DNA of 64,000 bases. It comes from Deferribacteraceae bacterium (GTDB taxonomy: Bacteria > Chrysiogenota > Deferribacteres > Deferribacterales > Deferrivibrionaceae). The stretch spans positions 1-64,000 of the forward strand of contig JAIHAR010000001.1 of NCBI GenBank assembly GCA_020054865.1, given 5' to 3'. The position numbers were made by a program, and so were the translations under genes. Positions within the stretch are counted from its first letter, which is position 1; each line of letters starts with the position of its first letter. Shown here in pieces: positions 55,001 to 64,000 of the stretch. The notes below the pieces were generated by a model. It saw nothing but the letters and a program-made list of their open reading frames with translations, was not told where the DNA came from and searched no databases.

Positions 55001-56302
55001 GTGGTAAAAAAGTTTTTGCTTGTATTGCTGCTAATAACAATAATGGAGGTCAGTTTGCTTGCACAGGTTAAAGAGACAAAACTTCCTAATGGGATTGATT
55101 TCGTATATAAAAATATCCCTGGAGTTAAAGTAACTTCTGTCCAAGTATGGATGAAAACCGGCTCTGTAAATGAAGATTCCAAAATAAATGGGATTTCACA
55201 CTTTTTGGAGCATCTTGTATTTAAAGGTACAAGCAAATTCAAACCTGATGAAATAGACAGCATTGTTGAAGCAAATGGCGGCCAGATGAACGCTGCAACA
55301 AGCAAAGACTACACATTTTATTATATCACTATCCCCACTTATAACAGTAAGGTTGCATTTGAAGTCCTCAGTGAAATGGTCTTCAATGCAACCTTTATTG
55401 AAGAAGAGATAGATAAGGAAAGACCCGTTGTAATCCAGGAAATAAAAAGGAAATATGATAATCCCACATACGATATGTGGAAATATGTTTCTGATACCCT
55501 ATATAAAGATTTGCCATATTCTATGGAAATCATTGGCACAGAAGATAACATCAAAAACTTTACCCGCAAACAGATAGTGGATTATTATAACAAGTATTAT
55601 CATCCGCAAAATATGACACTCGTTGTTGTCGGTGATATATCTTATGATGAGGCAAAAAAGTTTGCAGAAACGTATTTTAACAAAACAAAAAGTGTTTCTG
55701 CCGGCAAAGCCTATTCTACCGATACACAAATAAAGCTGTCTGACGACCAATTCAAAATTTTCAAGAAAAAGCTTTCACAAACGTATGCTGCGATTGTATA
55801 TCCATCTTTCAGCATCCTTGATAAAAGAAACTCCTCTCTTGACGTATTGACTGAAATTTTGAGCAGCGGAGAAAATTCAATACTAACTTCAATTCTAAAA
55901 AACAGGCTAAATCTTGTAACATCGATATATGCCGGCTCTATGGGGCAAAAATATGTGGGCAGCTTTGTAATATATTTTACTTCTGAGGACAAAGACTTTA
56001 AAAAAGTTATAGCCGAAACGGATAAAATAATTTCCGATATTCTTGAAGGAAAAATTGATGAAGATATGATAACAAGGGCAAAAAACAGGCTTAAAAGTCA
56101 GGTTATTTTCCAGAGGGAAAAAACATCTTCAGAGGCAAACGACATTGGATACTCTTTTACTCTCGGCATAAGGGACTACTACTTTAAGTACACTGAAATG
56201 ATTGATAAGGTTACAAAAGAGGATATTGTTAGTGTGGCAAAAGATATATTTAACAATCACAGATTAATCGTTGCAACATCGAAATCAGACTTATCACTTT
56301 AA
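55001..56302 (+). CDS. Exported M16-family zinc peptidase
   Basis: This 433-residue protein has a signal peptide (hydrophobic 5-20, LLAQ near 19-22) and the inverted zinc motif HFLEH (H67, E70, H71), with EANGGQMNAATSKDYTFYY after it and a second ligand glutamate in the VVIQEIKRKYDNP region. A second M16 domain, without the motif, fills the C-terminal half. It probably degrades peptides in the periplasm. The start is GTG with AGAGG upstream, 14 bases after the GDH stop, so the two are probably co-transcribed. Confidence 0.91.
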   Translation: MVKKFLLVLLLITIMEVSLLAQVKETKLPNGIDFVYKNIPGVKVTSVQVWMKTGSVNEDSKINGISHFLEHLVFKGTSKFKPDEIDSIVEANGGQMNAATSKDYTFYYITIPTYNSKVAFEVLSEMVFNATFIEEEIDKERPVVIQEIKRKYDNPTYDMWKYVSDTLYKDLPYSMEIIGTEDNIKNFTRKQIVDYYNKYYHPQNMTLVVVGDISYDEAKKFAETYFNKTKSVSAGKAYSTDTQIKLSDDQFKIFKKKLSQTYAAIVYPSFSILDKRNSSLDVLTEILSSGENSILTSILKNRLNLVTSIYAGSMGQKYVGSFVIYFTSEDKDFKKVIAETDKIISDILEGKIDEDMITRAKNRLKSQVIFQREKTSSEANDIGYSFTLGIRDYYFKYTEMIDKVTKEDIVSVAKDIFNNHRLIVATSKSDLSL

Positions 56303-56325
56303 TATAAAATACCTCCTTTAGTTAG

Positions 56326-56351
56326 GCGGGAGACTTTCTCCCGCATTTTTT
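56326..56351 (+). terminator. Terminator after the M16 peptidase gene
   Basis: GCGGGAGA (56326-56333) pairs with TCTCCCGC (56337-56344), and ATTTTTT follows. It lies between convergent genes. Confidence 0.88.
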
Positions 56352-57015
56352 ACAACAACTTAAACAACTCGTCGATTGTTTTTTCAATACCTGCAGCCAC
56401 TTCAGATATACGTTGCCCGAGCATATACGCCGGCGTGGTCACTATCTTATTTTCTTTATCAACAACGGCCTCTTTCACTGGGCAGGAAACATGATTTGCA
56501 CCAAGAGAGTTAATAGCACCTGCCACCCCTTCATCTGTACCTATTGTAAGAGAAGTTTTTATATTTGTGCCTTCAAGAGCTTTCGCAACAAGGACAGGGG
56601 CAATACAGATTGCAACAAGCGGCTTTTTCGCCTTGATTACATCCTTGACCAATCTTTTTACATCTTCATTGATCTGGCAATTAGCACCATCAACTGCAAA
56701 TGTAGTTAAATTTTTTGCAGCACCAAAACCACCCGGAAAAACCAGAGCGTCAATATCATTAACAGAAACATCTTTAATATCCTTAATATTGCCTCTTGCA
56801 ATCCTCGCAGATTCTACAAGAACATTTCTCCTTTCACCTTCGCTTACTTCCCCTTTAAGATGGTTGATTACATGCATCTGTTCAATGTTAGGGGCCATCA
56901 TAACGACTTCTGCACCCTTTTTATCGAGGTACAATAATGTCAATACCGCTTCGTGAATCTCACTTCCATCAAATACACCACACCCGCTTAAAACCACTCC
57001 AATCTTTTTACCCAT
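56350..57015 (-). CDS. elbB: DJ-1/PfpI superfamily protein ElbB
   Basis: This 221-residue protein matches ElbB throughout: VVLSGCGVFDGSEIHEAVLTLLYL at the N-terminus, ALVFPGGFGAAKNL near 89-102 and the nucleophile cysteine in LVAICIAPVLVAKA near 133-146. The family is reported as a glyoxalase linked to isoprenoid synthesis, but its role remains loosely defined. AGGAGG precedes the ATG. It lies 95 bases downstream of mutS2 on the same strand. Confidence 0.9.
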   Translation of the reverse strand: MGKKIGVVLSGCGVFDGSEIHEAVLTLLYLDKKGAEVVMMAPNIEQMHVINHLKGEVSEGERRNVLVESARIARGNIKDIKDVSVNDIDALVFPGGFGAAKNLTTFAVDGANCQINEDVKRLVKDVIKAKKPLVAICIAPVLVAKALEGTNIKTSLTIGTDEGVAGAINSLGANHVSCPVKEAVVDKENKIVTTPAYMLGQRISEVAAGIEKTIDELFKLL

Positions 57016-57110
57016 CTAACACCTCCTAAAAAGTTGTTTTAAAAAAGCAGTATACTTTAATTTTATAATGAAAAAGGATAAATTCAATAAAAAATATCAA
57101 TTATTCTTAA

Positions 57111-59396
57111 TCACAATTCTACAATGGTTATTGCTTGCCCACCCTCATTGTTTTCAGCAATACGGTAAGACTTTATTATCCGATTTGTTCTCAAATACTC
57201 ATGAATCCCTTTCCTTAATGCTCCTGACCCTCTGCCATGGACAATATAAAGATAAGATAAATTTCCTATAAGTGCCCGGTCTATAGCCTTTTCAATTTCA
57301 TCTACAGCTTCCTCAACGGTTTTACCGATAACAATTAATTCAGTCTTTGCAGCTGATTTTATCTCTTTTTTTACCCGTACACTTTTTTCTTTATCGTCAT
57401 TTATCTTTTTTCCTATAAGCTCATTTCTCTTCAGATTGACTTTTATCCCTTCAAGGTCAACCAAAACATTATCTTTTTTAATTTCAATGAGTTTTGCAAT
57501 CTTATTGTATTTTTCAAGAAAAATACAATCCCCTTCCTTCAGCTCATCTTTTAATGCCTTTTTATCCTTAATAGATTCAAGTCTCTTTTTTACGTGTGCA
57601 ATATTATCGTCAACGTATTTTTTTTCAGATTCTGCTACCTTTGCGTTTTCAGCCATATTTTTGGCCTTGTTGAGCAGGAGATAAGTTTCTTCAAGGAGTT
57701 TCATTTCTTTAAGTTCAAGTTTCCTGTTAAGCTCAGTTTCTCTCTCTTCAATTTCCCTTTCTTTTTCCAGCACATTTTTTTGAATTTCGGAAAGTTTAAG
57801 TTTTTCTCTTTCAATTTCAGCCTTCATAAGGTTTAACTCTTCGAATACCCTTTCTTTTTCACTGATTTTCATCTGAAGAAACTCACTTGCAAAATTAATT
57901 GCCCTCTCATCAAAATTAAGCTTTTTTGCAATCACTATCGGGCTTGATTTCCCCACCACACCTTTAAGAAGCTTATATGATGATTCAAATGTGGAATAGT
58001 TAAAATCCACTGAATAAACCTCACAATCATTTCTCATAAGCCCATATGTCTTTATATCAGAAAAATGCGTAGTAACAATGACTTTGGATTTTTTCTCCCG
58101 CAACCTTTCCAATACTCCAAGGGCAAGCGCAGCGCCTTCTGAAGGCTCCGTGCCTGTGCCTATTTCATCAAGCAAGACAAGAGAATTGCTGTCAGCAATT
58201 TCTATAATATTTTTAATGTTTAAAATATGCGATGAAAATGTACTCAAACTCATTATTAAAGATTGATTGTCACCTATATCTGCAAGCACATTATTGAAAT
58301 TAACAAACTTCGCATGTCCTCCAAAAAGGGGAAGCCCGCATTTGGCAATTATAGTGTTTAGACCTGCTGTTTTCAAAGCAGCAGTTTTCCCACCGGTATT
58401 TGGACCGGTAATTATTATCAGATTTGACCCTTTTTTCATTTCAAATGAAATAGGCACTGCCTCATCGTTTTTAGCAAACAAAATTAATGGGTGATAAATA
58501 TCTTCAAATATCATTTCATCTGAAATTTCCGGAAGACAGTATTTATATTTTGAGTATATTTCAGCCGTATTGAACAAAAAAGCCAGTTTACTGAAATGCT
58601 TTGATGATTCTACTATTTCAAATATATGAGACCTTATTTTATCCAGAATATCTTTCAAAATTTTCTTTACTTCCAACTCTTCCTTTCCCGTCATATCCTG
58701 ATATAAGTTATTCAAATCTATAAGAGTATTAGGCTCAACATAAAGGGTTTGTCCGCTACCTGATGATGTATGAACAATTCCATCAATATATTGTTTAAAA
58801 TTTGTCTTACATAAAAGCACATACCTGTTGTTGTACTCTTTTATAACCTTTTCCTGGATAAATTTGTCAGAGTCACTTCTGTACAAAATTTTATTTATTG
58901 AGTTGGTTAAATTTTTTCTCAATGTTCTAAGTTCATGCCTGATTTCAGCAAGTGTCATACTTGCGTTATCTTTAACCTTTGCGTCATCAGTAATTCTTTC
59001 GGAAATATAAGATGTAAGCTCTGAAAATGAGTAAATATTTGACGTTATACTTTTAATATTTTCAATATTCTCAAACTCAAGGACTTCTTTTTTGAAATTA
59101 TTGAGAGCTATATGAAAATTTTTGAAAATAATGAAATCCTCTGGAGTAAAAATTCCGTGGGGATCTTTTATTCTGTGGAAAAGTTCTTCATATTCGCTGT
59201 CTTCAGGCAGCTTCAAATCACTTTTCTCAGACAGAATAAAAAATACTTCTTTAAAAGACTGTTGTGACTGTAAAATTTCATCTTCACAAAAAAAAGGCTT
59301 TAATTTTTTAAGATAAGCAAGGCCAAATTTGGACGAAAACCCATCTTCAAGGTAATTTTTGAAGGAGTCAAATTCAAGTGATTCAGAAAAAATCAT
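57111..59396 (-). CDS. mutS2: MutS2 with variant Smr domain
   Basis: This 761-residue protein has the MutS2 core, clamp and ATPase: Walker A GPNTGGKTAALKTAG, then LLDEIGTGTEPSEGAALA and VTTHFSDIKTYG. A coiled coil follows (about 520-620) and then a C-terminal Smr domain (about 690-761). MutS2 acts on recombination intermediates or collided ribosomes. The Smr HGxGxGxLR motif is kept (VHGRGSGALRKG), but the LDLRG motif has become VIGKT. The gene overlaps cvpA by four bases. Confidence 0.94.
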   Translation of the reverse strand: MIFSESLEFDSFKNYLEDGFSSKFGLAYLKKLKPFFCEDEILQSQQSFKEVFFILSEKSDLKLPEDSEYEELFHRIKDPHGIFTPEDFIIFKNFHIALNNFKKEVLEFENIENIKSITSNIYSFSELTSYISERITDDAKVKDNASMTLAEIRHELRTLRKNLTNSINKILYRSDSDKFIQEKVIKEYNNRYVLLCKTNFKQYIDGIVHTSSGSGQTLYVEPNTLIDLNNLYQDMTGKEELEVKKILKDILDKIRSHIFEIVESSKHFSKLAFLFNTAEIYSKYKYCLPEISDEMIFEDIYHPLILFAKNDEAVPISFEMKKGSNLIIITGPNTGGKTAALKTAGLNTIIAKCGLPLFGGHAKFVNFNNVLADIGDNQSLIMSLSTFSSHILNIKNIIEIADSNSLVLLDEIGTGTEPSEGAALALGVLERLREKKSKVIVTTHFSDIKTYGLMRNDCEVYSVDFNYSTFESSYKLLKGVVGKSSPIVIAKKLNFDERAINFASEFLQMKISEKERVFEELNLMKAEIEREKLKLSEIQKNVLEKEREIEERETELNRKLELKEMKLLEETYLLLNKAKNMAENAKVAESEKKYVDDNIAHVKKRLESIKDKKALKDELKEGDCIFLEKYNKIAKLIEIKKDNVLVDLEGIKVNLKRNELIGKKINDDKEKSVRVKKEIKSAAKTELIVIGKTVEEAVDEIEKAIDRALIGNLSYLYIVHGRGSGALRKGIHEYLRTNRIIKSYRIAENNEGGQAITIVEL

Positions 59397-59929
59397 TTTA
59401 CAAAATTATCAAGCAAGCTCTTTTGTTTAAATGGATTATTCCTTTTATCTTTTGGTATCTTGTTTAAAATATCAAAAATGTATGGTGTAAATTTAATCAA
59501 AGTGCCTGACACATATCCTTTTTCAAGATTTTTTGCAAAGTTTGAGTTTCTCGGTGTAAATGAAATTAACAAAGATAAAAGCAAACTAAGTATAACTGCG
59601 GATTTTAAAGCGCCAAATACCGCTCCAAAAGTTTTATCAGCCCAGCCAAGTTTGATGGTTTTGAAAAATTTGGCCAACAACTTCCCAATAATTAAAATAA
59701 CTATATAAATTAATAAAAAAGCAATTACAAAACCAATTGCACCTGAAAGTTTGACATTAACACCCATATTTTCAAAAAATTTTCCAATAGGTGTATATAT
59801 CTGAAATGACACCACATAACCTAAAATAAGCCCCAAAATTCCAAAAACTTCATTAATAAGCCCTTTGATAAGCCCTTTTACCGCAAAAATACCAATTATA
59901 ATTAATAATATAATATCAGTTATTTCCAC
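59393..59929 (-). CDS. CvpA family membrane protein
   Basis: This 178-residue protein has four helices (about 5-22, 28-46, 64-88 and 105-125) and the CvpA opening DIILLIIIGIFAVKGLIKGLINEVFG. The family is linked to colicin V production and envelope stress, but its mechanism is not settled. The N-terminal 14 bases overlap yqeY, and the C-terminus overlaps mutS2. The cvpA-mutS2 pairing is common. Confidence 0.88.
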   Translation of the reverse strand: MEITDIILLIIIGIFAVKGLIKGLINEVFGILGLILGYVVSFQIYTPIGKFFENMGVNVKLSGAIGFVIAFLLIYIVILIIGKLLAKFFKTIKLGWADKTFGAVFGALKSAVILSLLLSLLISFTPRNSNFAKNLEKGYVSGTLIKFTPYIFDILNKIPKDKRNNPFKQKSLLDNFVK

Positions 59930-60359
59930 TTAACATCTCCTTTACAAGTTGATTTACCAGCTTCCCTTCTGCTCTCCCTTTTACTTTTTCCATCACGGCT
60001 TTCATCACAATACCAAAATTTTTATTATCAGATTCAGCTAAAACCTGATTTATGATAGCTCTAATCTCATCTTCACCAAGTTGCTCAGGCAGATACTTTT
60101 CCAGCACTTTTGCTTCCATAAGTTCTTTTTCCGCCAATTCATCCCTTCCGGCATTTTTATACTGCTCCGCAGCCTCTTTCCTCTTTTTTATGGCAGTCTG
60201 TACTACCTTTATAACTTCTTCCTCTTCAAGTTTACCCATTTTCTGAATTTCCGCATTTTTTATTTCAGCCCTCAACATTCTTATAGTGTTAAGAGCAATA
60301 CTGTCTTTATTCTTCATTGCTATTTTCATATCTTCGGTAATTTTAGTCACTAAATCCAC
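59916..60359 (-). CDS. yqeY: GatB/YqeY-domain protein
   Basis: This protein of about 147 residues is a standalone YqeY: ITEDMKIAMKNKDSIALNTIRMLRAEI opens it, and LPEQLGEDEIRAIIN follows near 96-110. The domain resembles the tRNA-binding tail of GatB; the role of the free protein is unclear. I choose GTG 60359 because the family normally starts about ten residues before the EDM motif; ATG 60371 is in frame but long. It overlaps the adenosyltransferase gene. Confidence 0.88.
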   Translation of the reverse strand: MDLVTKITEDMKIAMKNKDSIALNTIRMLRAEIKNAEIQKMGKLEEEEVIKVVQTAIKKRKEAAEQYKNAGRDELAEKELMEAKVLEKYLPEQLGEDEIRAIINQVLAESDNKNFGIVMKAVMEKVKGRAEGKLVNQLVKEMLSGNN

Positions 60360-60870
60360 GACACACCCCATTTTCTTTTTTTCCTATTACCCTTGCCATC
60401 ATAAAAAACACATCCGACAATCTGTTTATAAATCTTAAAATATTTTTGTCAACATCTTCCAGTTTGGCAAACTCCACCGCCCTTCTTTCAAGTCTTCTGC
60501 ATATTACTCTGCAAATATCGCACTTGGCAGCACATTTTGACTCGGAAGGGATTATAAATCCGCTAAGCTTGCCATATTCTGATTCAAGTTTATTAAGCAA
60601 ATTATCCAAAAAATCAACATCGTCTTTAGTTAGAAGAAATTTTTCTTTATCTTTTGTTGAAGCAAAGTAAGAATTTAGCCTGTATAACTTTTTTTGAATG
60701 GTAATGAGCTCTTCATTAAAATAACTGCAGTTTACTCTCAAATCTCCAATAAAACTCATAAGCTCATCACAAGTCCCGTAGACCTCCACCCTCAAGTCCG
60801 ATTTTGAGATTCTCTCACCGGTAAATAGAGATGTTTTCCCTTCATCCCCTTTTCTTGTAGATATACTCAT
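60343..60870 (-). CDS. ATP:cob(I)alamin adenosyltransferase, PduO type
   Basis: This 175-residue four-helix protein has the PduO-type motifs TRKGDEGKTSLFTGERISKSD near 5-25 (ATP site), VYGTCDELMSFIGDLR near 30-45 and ICRRLERRAVEF near 127-138. It makes adenosylcobalamin from cob(I)alamin and ATP. A cysteine-rich stretch (CAAKCDICRVIC, about 117-128) is unusual. No adenosylcobalamin-dependent enzyme is encoded nearby. Confidence 0.93.
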   Translation of the reverse strand: MSISTRKGDEGKTSLFTGERISKSDLRVEVYGTCDELMSFIGDLRVNCSYFNEELITIQKKLYRLNSYFASTKDKEKFLLTKDDVDFLDNLLNKLESEYGKLSGFIIPSESKCAAKCDICRVICRRLERRAVEFAKLEDVDKNILRFINRLSDVFFMMARVIGKKENGVCRGFSD

Positions 60871-60874
60871 CTAC

Positions 60875-61837
60875 TCACCTGCTCAAGACTTCGGCAATTT
60901 CTAAAAGTTTTTTATCTATCAATTTTTTGTTTCCCAACACTTCGTCAAATGGTACAGCTTCTATTCTGGTTTTCTGCAGCCCCATCATTACTCCGGATTT
61001 TCCTTCCATAAGTGCTTCTACTGCTGCCGTACCAAGTCTTGTAGCTAAAATTCTGTCAAAAACTGTTGGACTTCCACCCCTTTGAATATGACCAAGCACA
61101 GTTATCCTTGTATCAAAACCTCCAATCATACCAAACACTTTTCCAAAATCATATGCAGACCCTACCCCTTCTGCCACAACAATTACGCTTCTTGTTTTAC
61201 CTTCTTCATATCTCTTCTTTATTTTCTTTATTATCCCTTCAATGTCATAAGCTACCTCAGGAATCATTACGGCTTCAGCACCACCTGCAATAGCAGACAT
61301 AAGAGCAAGGTATCCGCAATTTCTTCCCATAACCTCAATTAAAAATGTTCTGTCATGGGAGCTTGCGGTATCGTTTATTGTATCTATGCATTTTAAAATC
61401 GTATTAAGTGCCGTATCTACACCAATTGCCATATCGGTGCCGTAAATATCATTGTCAATAGAACCGGGAAGACCCACCACATTGATTTTAAAATCATCAT
61501 ATAGTTTTTTTGCACCTGTAAGCGAACCATCCCCGCCTATTACAATAAGGCCATCAATTTTATTTTCTTTCAATACATTGACAGCCATCTGCTGCCCTTC
61601 AACTGTTTTAAATGTCTCACTTCTTGCACTTCTCAAAATTGTACCGCCACGCTGGATAATATTCGCAACACTTTTGCTGTCCATCTTAATTAATTTATTT
61701 TCAATAAGCCCCTTATAACCCTGCTCTATTCCATAAACCTCAAGGTTTAGACTTAATGCTGTCCTCACAACGCTCCTTATGGCGGCATTCATACCAGGAC
61801 AATCCCCTCCGCTTGTAAGAAGTGCAATTCTTTTCAT
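60875..61837 (-). CDS. pfkA: ATP-dependent 6-phosphofructokinase PfkA
   Basis: This 320-residue enzyme has LLTSGGDCPGMNAAIR at 6-21, GGDGSL near 98-103 (glycine in place of the PPi-type aspartate, hence ATP-dependent), the catalytic loop GLPGSIDNDI near 122 and GHIQRGGSP near 245. The family consensus is PGTIDND; here serine replaces threonine. It phosphorylates fructose 6-phosphate. ATG 61837 is chosen because GGGGGTG lies just upstream; the earlier ATG 61852 has no SD. Confidence 0.94.
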   Translation of the reverse strand: MKRIALLTSGGDCPGMNAAIRSVVRTALSLNLEVYGIEQGYKGLIENKLIKMDSKSVANIIQRGGTILRSARSETFKTVEGQQMAVNVLKENKIDGLIVIGGDGSLTGAKKLYDDFKINVVGLPGSIDNDIYGTDMAIGVDTALNTILKCIDTINDTASSHDRTFLIEVMGRNCGYLALMSAIAGGAEAVMIPEVAYDIEGIIKKIKKRYEEGKTRSVIVVAEGVGSAYDFGKVFGMIGGFDTRITVLGHIQRGGSPTVFDRILATRLGTAAVEALMEGKSGVMMGLQKTRIEAVPFDEVLGNKKLIDKKLLEIAEVLSR

Positions 61838-61873
61838 ACACACCCCCGTCATATTTAAGTTTAAGTTATTTAA

Positions 61874-62566
61874 TCAGATTATATCATAAAAATCAGGGTA
61901 TTGCCTGTATAAAATAGGGTCTTTAATATTTGCTTCCTTAAAGCCTCTCAGCCTTAAAAAACAACTATCGCAATTACCACAGGCCAAATCTTCACTTTTG
62001 TAGCATGACCATGTAAGATTAAGTGGCGCATTTAGTTTTATGCCAAGCTGTACAATCTCTTTTTTTCTCATTTCAATGAGAGGTGTGACAATTTCTATGT
62101 TATTTTGAGGATTTATCCCCACTTTTAAAAGATTGTTAAATGCCTCATAGAAAACTTTTCTGCAATCTGGATACCCGGAACTGTCTTCCTCTACTGCACC
62201 AATAAAAATTTTTTCCGCTTTTATAACTTCAGCCCAGGAAGTAGCAATGGAAAGTATATTTGCATTGCGAAATGGGACATAAGTCTTGGGAATGCCGACT
62301 CTGTCAAAAGCGCCATCTTCCACGTCAATATTTTTATCGGTAAGGGCGGAGCCACCTATCTGTTTTAAGTAAGATATATCAACCACAAGCCTTTTTTCCC
62401 CGCCATAAAAGTCCGCAATATCATTAAATGCCTTTAACTCCCTTTTCTCAGTAAGTTGCCCATAATTAACATGTAAAAAACACGGCTCAAAGCCAAAATC
62501 TTTAGCAACGGCAGCAGTGACACAACTGTCAAGACCACCGCTAACCAATACTATTGCTTTTTTCAT
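61874..62566 (-). CDS. queC: 7-cyano-7-deazaguanine synthase QueC
   Basis: This 230-residue ATP-dependent enzyme converts carboxydeazaguanine to preQ0 in queuosine synthesis. LVSGGLDS at 7-14 is the PP-loop, and CYKSEDLACGNCDSCFLR near 191-208 holds the zinc cysteines. It starts one base after the MCP stop, which is an unusual partner. No other queuosine genes are present in the window. Confidence 0.95.
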   Translation of the reverse strand: MKKAIVLVSGGLDSCVTAAVAKDFGFEPCFLHVNYGQLTEKRELKAFNDIADFYGGEKRLVVDISYLKQIGGSALTDKNIDVEDGAFDRVGIPKTYVPFRNANILSIATSWAEVIKAEKIFIGAVEEDSSGYPDCRKVFYEAFNNLLKVGINPQNNIEIVTPLIEMRKKEIVQLGIKLNAPLNLTWSCYKSEDLACGNCDSCFLRLRGFKEANIKDPILYRQYPDFYDII

Positions 62567-64000
62567 TTACTTCACTTTTCCTTTTAAAAATTTGCTATAT
62601 TTCTTATCTTCAACTTTAATGTGATTTAATAACCAGCTTTTTAAAAACTCAAGAAGGTTAAATCCAATAGAAACTTTTCCGCTTTTCAAATCATTCAAAA
62701 ACTTTCCTACCTGGGCTTTCAAAGCTTCATGTATTTTTTTATGCTCAGAATATTCAGGGTAATTAAATTTTTGAAATGCATTTTCTTCATTGTCAAAGTG
62801 ATATACTGTATATTCTACAAGTTCATTTAAAATACTTTCAACTTCATTTTGAGCCCTGTTTTCTCTAACGGCAGAATAAATCCTGTTTACAAGCTCAGCG
62901 AGCTTTTTATGTTGATTGTCAAATTCACTTATACCTGTTTCAAAACTGCTGTCCCATTCTATAAAATTTTTCATATTGCCTAAATTTATCCCCTGCATAA
63001 GCTCATTCAAATTGACTGCTATCTTAAAAAGGTTATCCCCTGCCATGGAGTTATCGGCGGCAAGTGATTTGATTTCCTCAATGGAAGATGCCACATCATT
63101 CATACTTGCAGCGATATCTGAAATAGCAATATTCTCTTCTTCTACTGCAGCTGTAATATTCCTCAGCGCTTCATTAATCTGGCTAAATTTCTCATTAACA
63201 ATATTAACAGAATCTTCGGTCATATTCGAATACTCTATCCCCTTTTCAACCTCTTTTATTTCATCTTTTACAGTATTTACAATCAGTTTTACTTCTTCAT
63301 TAAGATTTCTTATCACATCTTCAATTAGTTTTGTAGAATCAGTAGTCTTATTTGCCAGCTTCCTTACCTCATCGGCCACCACAGCAAACCCGCGTCCTGC
63401 TTCCCCAGCCCTTGCTGCCTCAATTGCCGCATTAAGCGCAAGCAAATTAGTCTGATCAGCAATATCATTAATAGTTGTGATTACTCCACCTATTTCCTTG
63501 GACAAAGATTCAAATTTTTTAACTGTACTTGATACTGCCTCAGAGGATTCATTTATTTTAAGCATTTGTCTTTTGTTTTCTCTGATACGTTCAACAGTCT
63601 TTAATAACTCATTTTGACATTCTTCAGACAAAGAAAAGGTATTATTTGTATTTTCAAGAATATTTACACTTGTAGCTGAAAGCTCTTCGGCTGCAGAAGA
63701 TACACTCTGTGTTTTGTCATTTATCATCATCACGCTGTTATTTATATTCTCACTTATTTCTATCAAATCGTTGGCAGCGCCTTTTAGCGAAACAGTGGAA
63801 TCGAGAAAGCCCCTTAAAATACCTGCAAATTTATCTACAAACGAATACGCCTGCCTTGATAAATCACCCAACTCATCGTTAGAAATACTGTCTGACTTTT
63901 TTATTGCAAAATTACTATTATAAAGATCTTTGCAAATGGCACTTATTGTATTGATATTTTTAAAAAGGTATTTAATGAAAAGGAAAATAATTACAAAATT
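62567..64000 (-). CDS. Methyl-accepting chemotaxis protein with C-terminal hemerythrin, N-terminus cut off
   Basis: The frame stays open to the window end, giving 477 C-terminal residues. The first visible residues end a transmembrane helix ([11 protein letters not shown]), followed by a HAMP-like linker, a long helical signalling domain with the hairpin tip [32 protein letters not shown], and a hemerythrin domain over the last 130 residues. Its metal ligands are complete: QHKKL, YHFDNEE, EHKKIH and NHIKVED supply five His, Glu and Asp. It likely senses oxygen, or a similar ligand, for taxis, as DcrH does. An internal TTG near 63871 is not a real start. Confidence 0.92.
   Translation of the reverse strand, partial: NFVIIFLFIKYLFKNINTISAICKDLYNSNFAIKKSDSISNDELGDLSRQAYSFVDKFAGILRGFLDSTVSLKGAANDLIEISENINNSVMMINDKTQSVSSAAEELSATSVNILENTNNTFSLSEECQNELLKTVERIRENKRQMLKINESSEAVSSTVKKFESLSKEIGGVITTINDIADQTNLLALNAAIEAARAGEAGRGFAVVADEVRKLANKTTDSTKLIEDVIRNLNEEVKLIVNTVKDEIKEVEKGIEYSNMTEDSVNIVNEKFSQINEALRNITAAVEEENIAISDIAASMNDVASSIEEIKSLAADNSMAGDNLFKIAVNLNELMQGINLGNMKNFIEWDSSFETGISEFDNQHKKLAELVNRIYSAVRENRAQNEVESILNELVEYTVYHFDNEENAFQKFNYPEYSEHKKIHEALKAQVGKFLNDLKSGKVSIGFNLLEFLKSWLLNHIKVEDKKYSKFLKGKVK

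Noticed and set aside
57068-57271. 67-codon ORF opposite the end of mutS2
   Set aside because: It overlaps mutS2 antisense, has no SD and shows no recognisable sequence.

Overview
This is a low-GC (roughly one third G+C), densely coded bacterial chromosome segment. It has no insertion sequences, CRISPR arrays, prophage genes or rRNA. The gene content suits an anaerobic or microaerophilic respiring bacterium: TRAP dicarboxylate transport, a mitochondrial-type citrate synthase, a flavocytochrome c sulfide dehydrogenase pair, a giant NAD-glutamate dehydrogenase, ATP-type PEP carboxykinase and a chemoreceptor ending in hemerythrin. My best guess is a member of Deferribacterota (a Deferribacter or Calditerrivibrio type); this is inferred from content and base composition and is not proven.

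Layout. 1-2303 (+): the end of dctP, then dctQ and dctM. 2330-12275 (-): one long transcription unit that starts with tRNA-Gln and proBA, continues through nadD, rsfS and trmL, and ends in a histidine kinase, an NtrC-type regulator and a second, strongly diverged TRAP-like set (P', Q', M'). 12337-20752 (-): a Liv-type ABC transporter operon (livG, acyl-CoA synthetase, livH, livM, livK, livF, PaaK-like ligase, CBS-ACT protein). 20890-24040 (-): a PATAN/DnaJ/TPR protein and suhB. 24126-27022 (+): a pyrimidine operon, pyrRBC, behind a compact leader with a terminator and a leader peptide. 27082-32566 (-): hom, a phosphoglycerate-mutase-like homoserine kinase candidate, lysC and cimA, feeding threonine and isoleucine synthesis. 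32646-37463 (+): a degenerate EAL protein, a DUF255 thioredoxin-fold protein and fccAB. 37492-38560 (-): RNase P RNA, overlapped by the end of a DNA glycosylase gene. 38589-39213 (+): two small unknown genes. 39306-40145 (-): a DMT exporter. 40414-41727 (+): citrate synthase behind a perfect palindrome. 41784-43402 (-): an MBL-fold hydrolase and a GHKL ATPase. 43475-44896 (+): phosphohexomutase. 44943-46523 (-): pckA. 46580-56302 (+): HNH protein, alaS, Nudix hydrolase, NAD-GDH and M16 peptidase. 56350-64000 (-): elbB, mutS2, cvpA, yqeY, cobalamin adenosyltransferase, pfkA, queC and an MCP-hemerythrin protein cut by the window end.

The most unusual feature is the 2330-8311 module. A complete DctP-like binding protein, a three-helix DctQ-like protein and a DctM-like protein that has lost the transporter's signature motifs are joined by overlapping genes to a two-component system. 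They lie convergent to an apparently intact dctPQM. I suggest a transporter-derived sensor that may control the real TRAP transporter. Other points of interest are the pyrR leader, three genes whose promoters appear to place the transcript start on the ATG (leaderless mRNAs), a glycosylase gene ending inside rnpB, and a hairpin at 27082-27133 with a pyrimidine-rich, anti-Shine-Dalgarno-like loop.

No gene-free stretch exceeds 300 bases. The longest gaps are 24041-24251, 26999-27205 and 40146-40413, and each holds regulatory structure described below.
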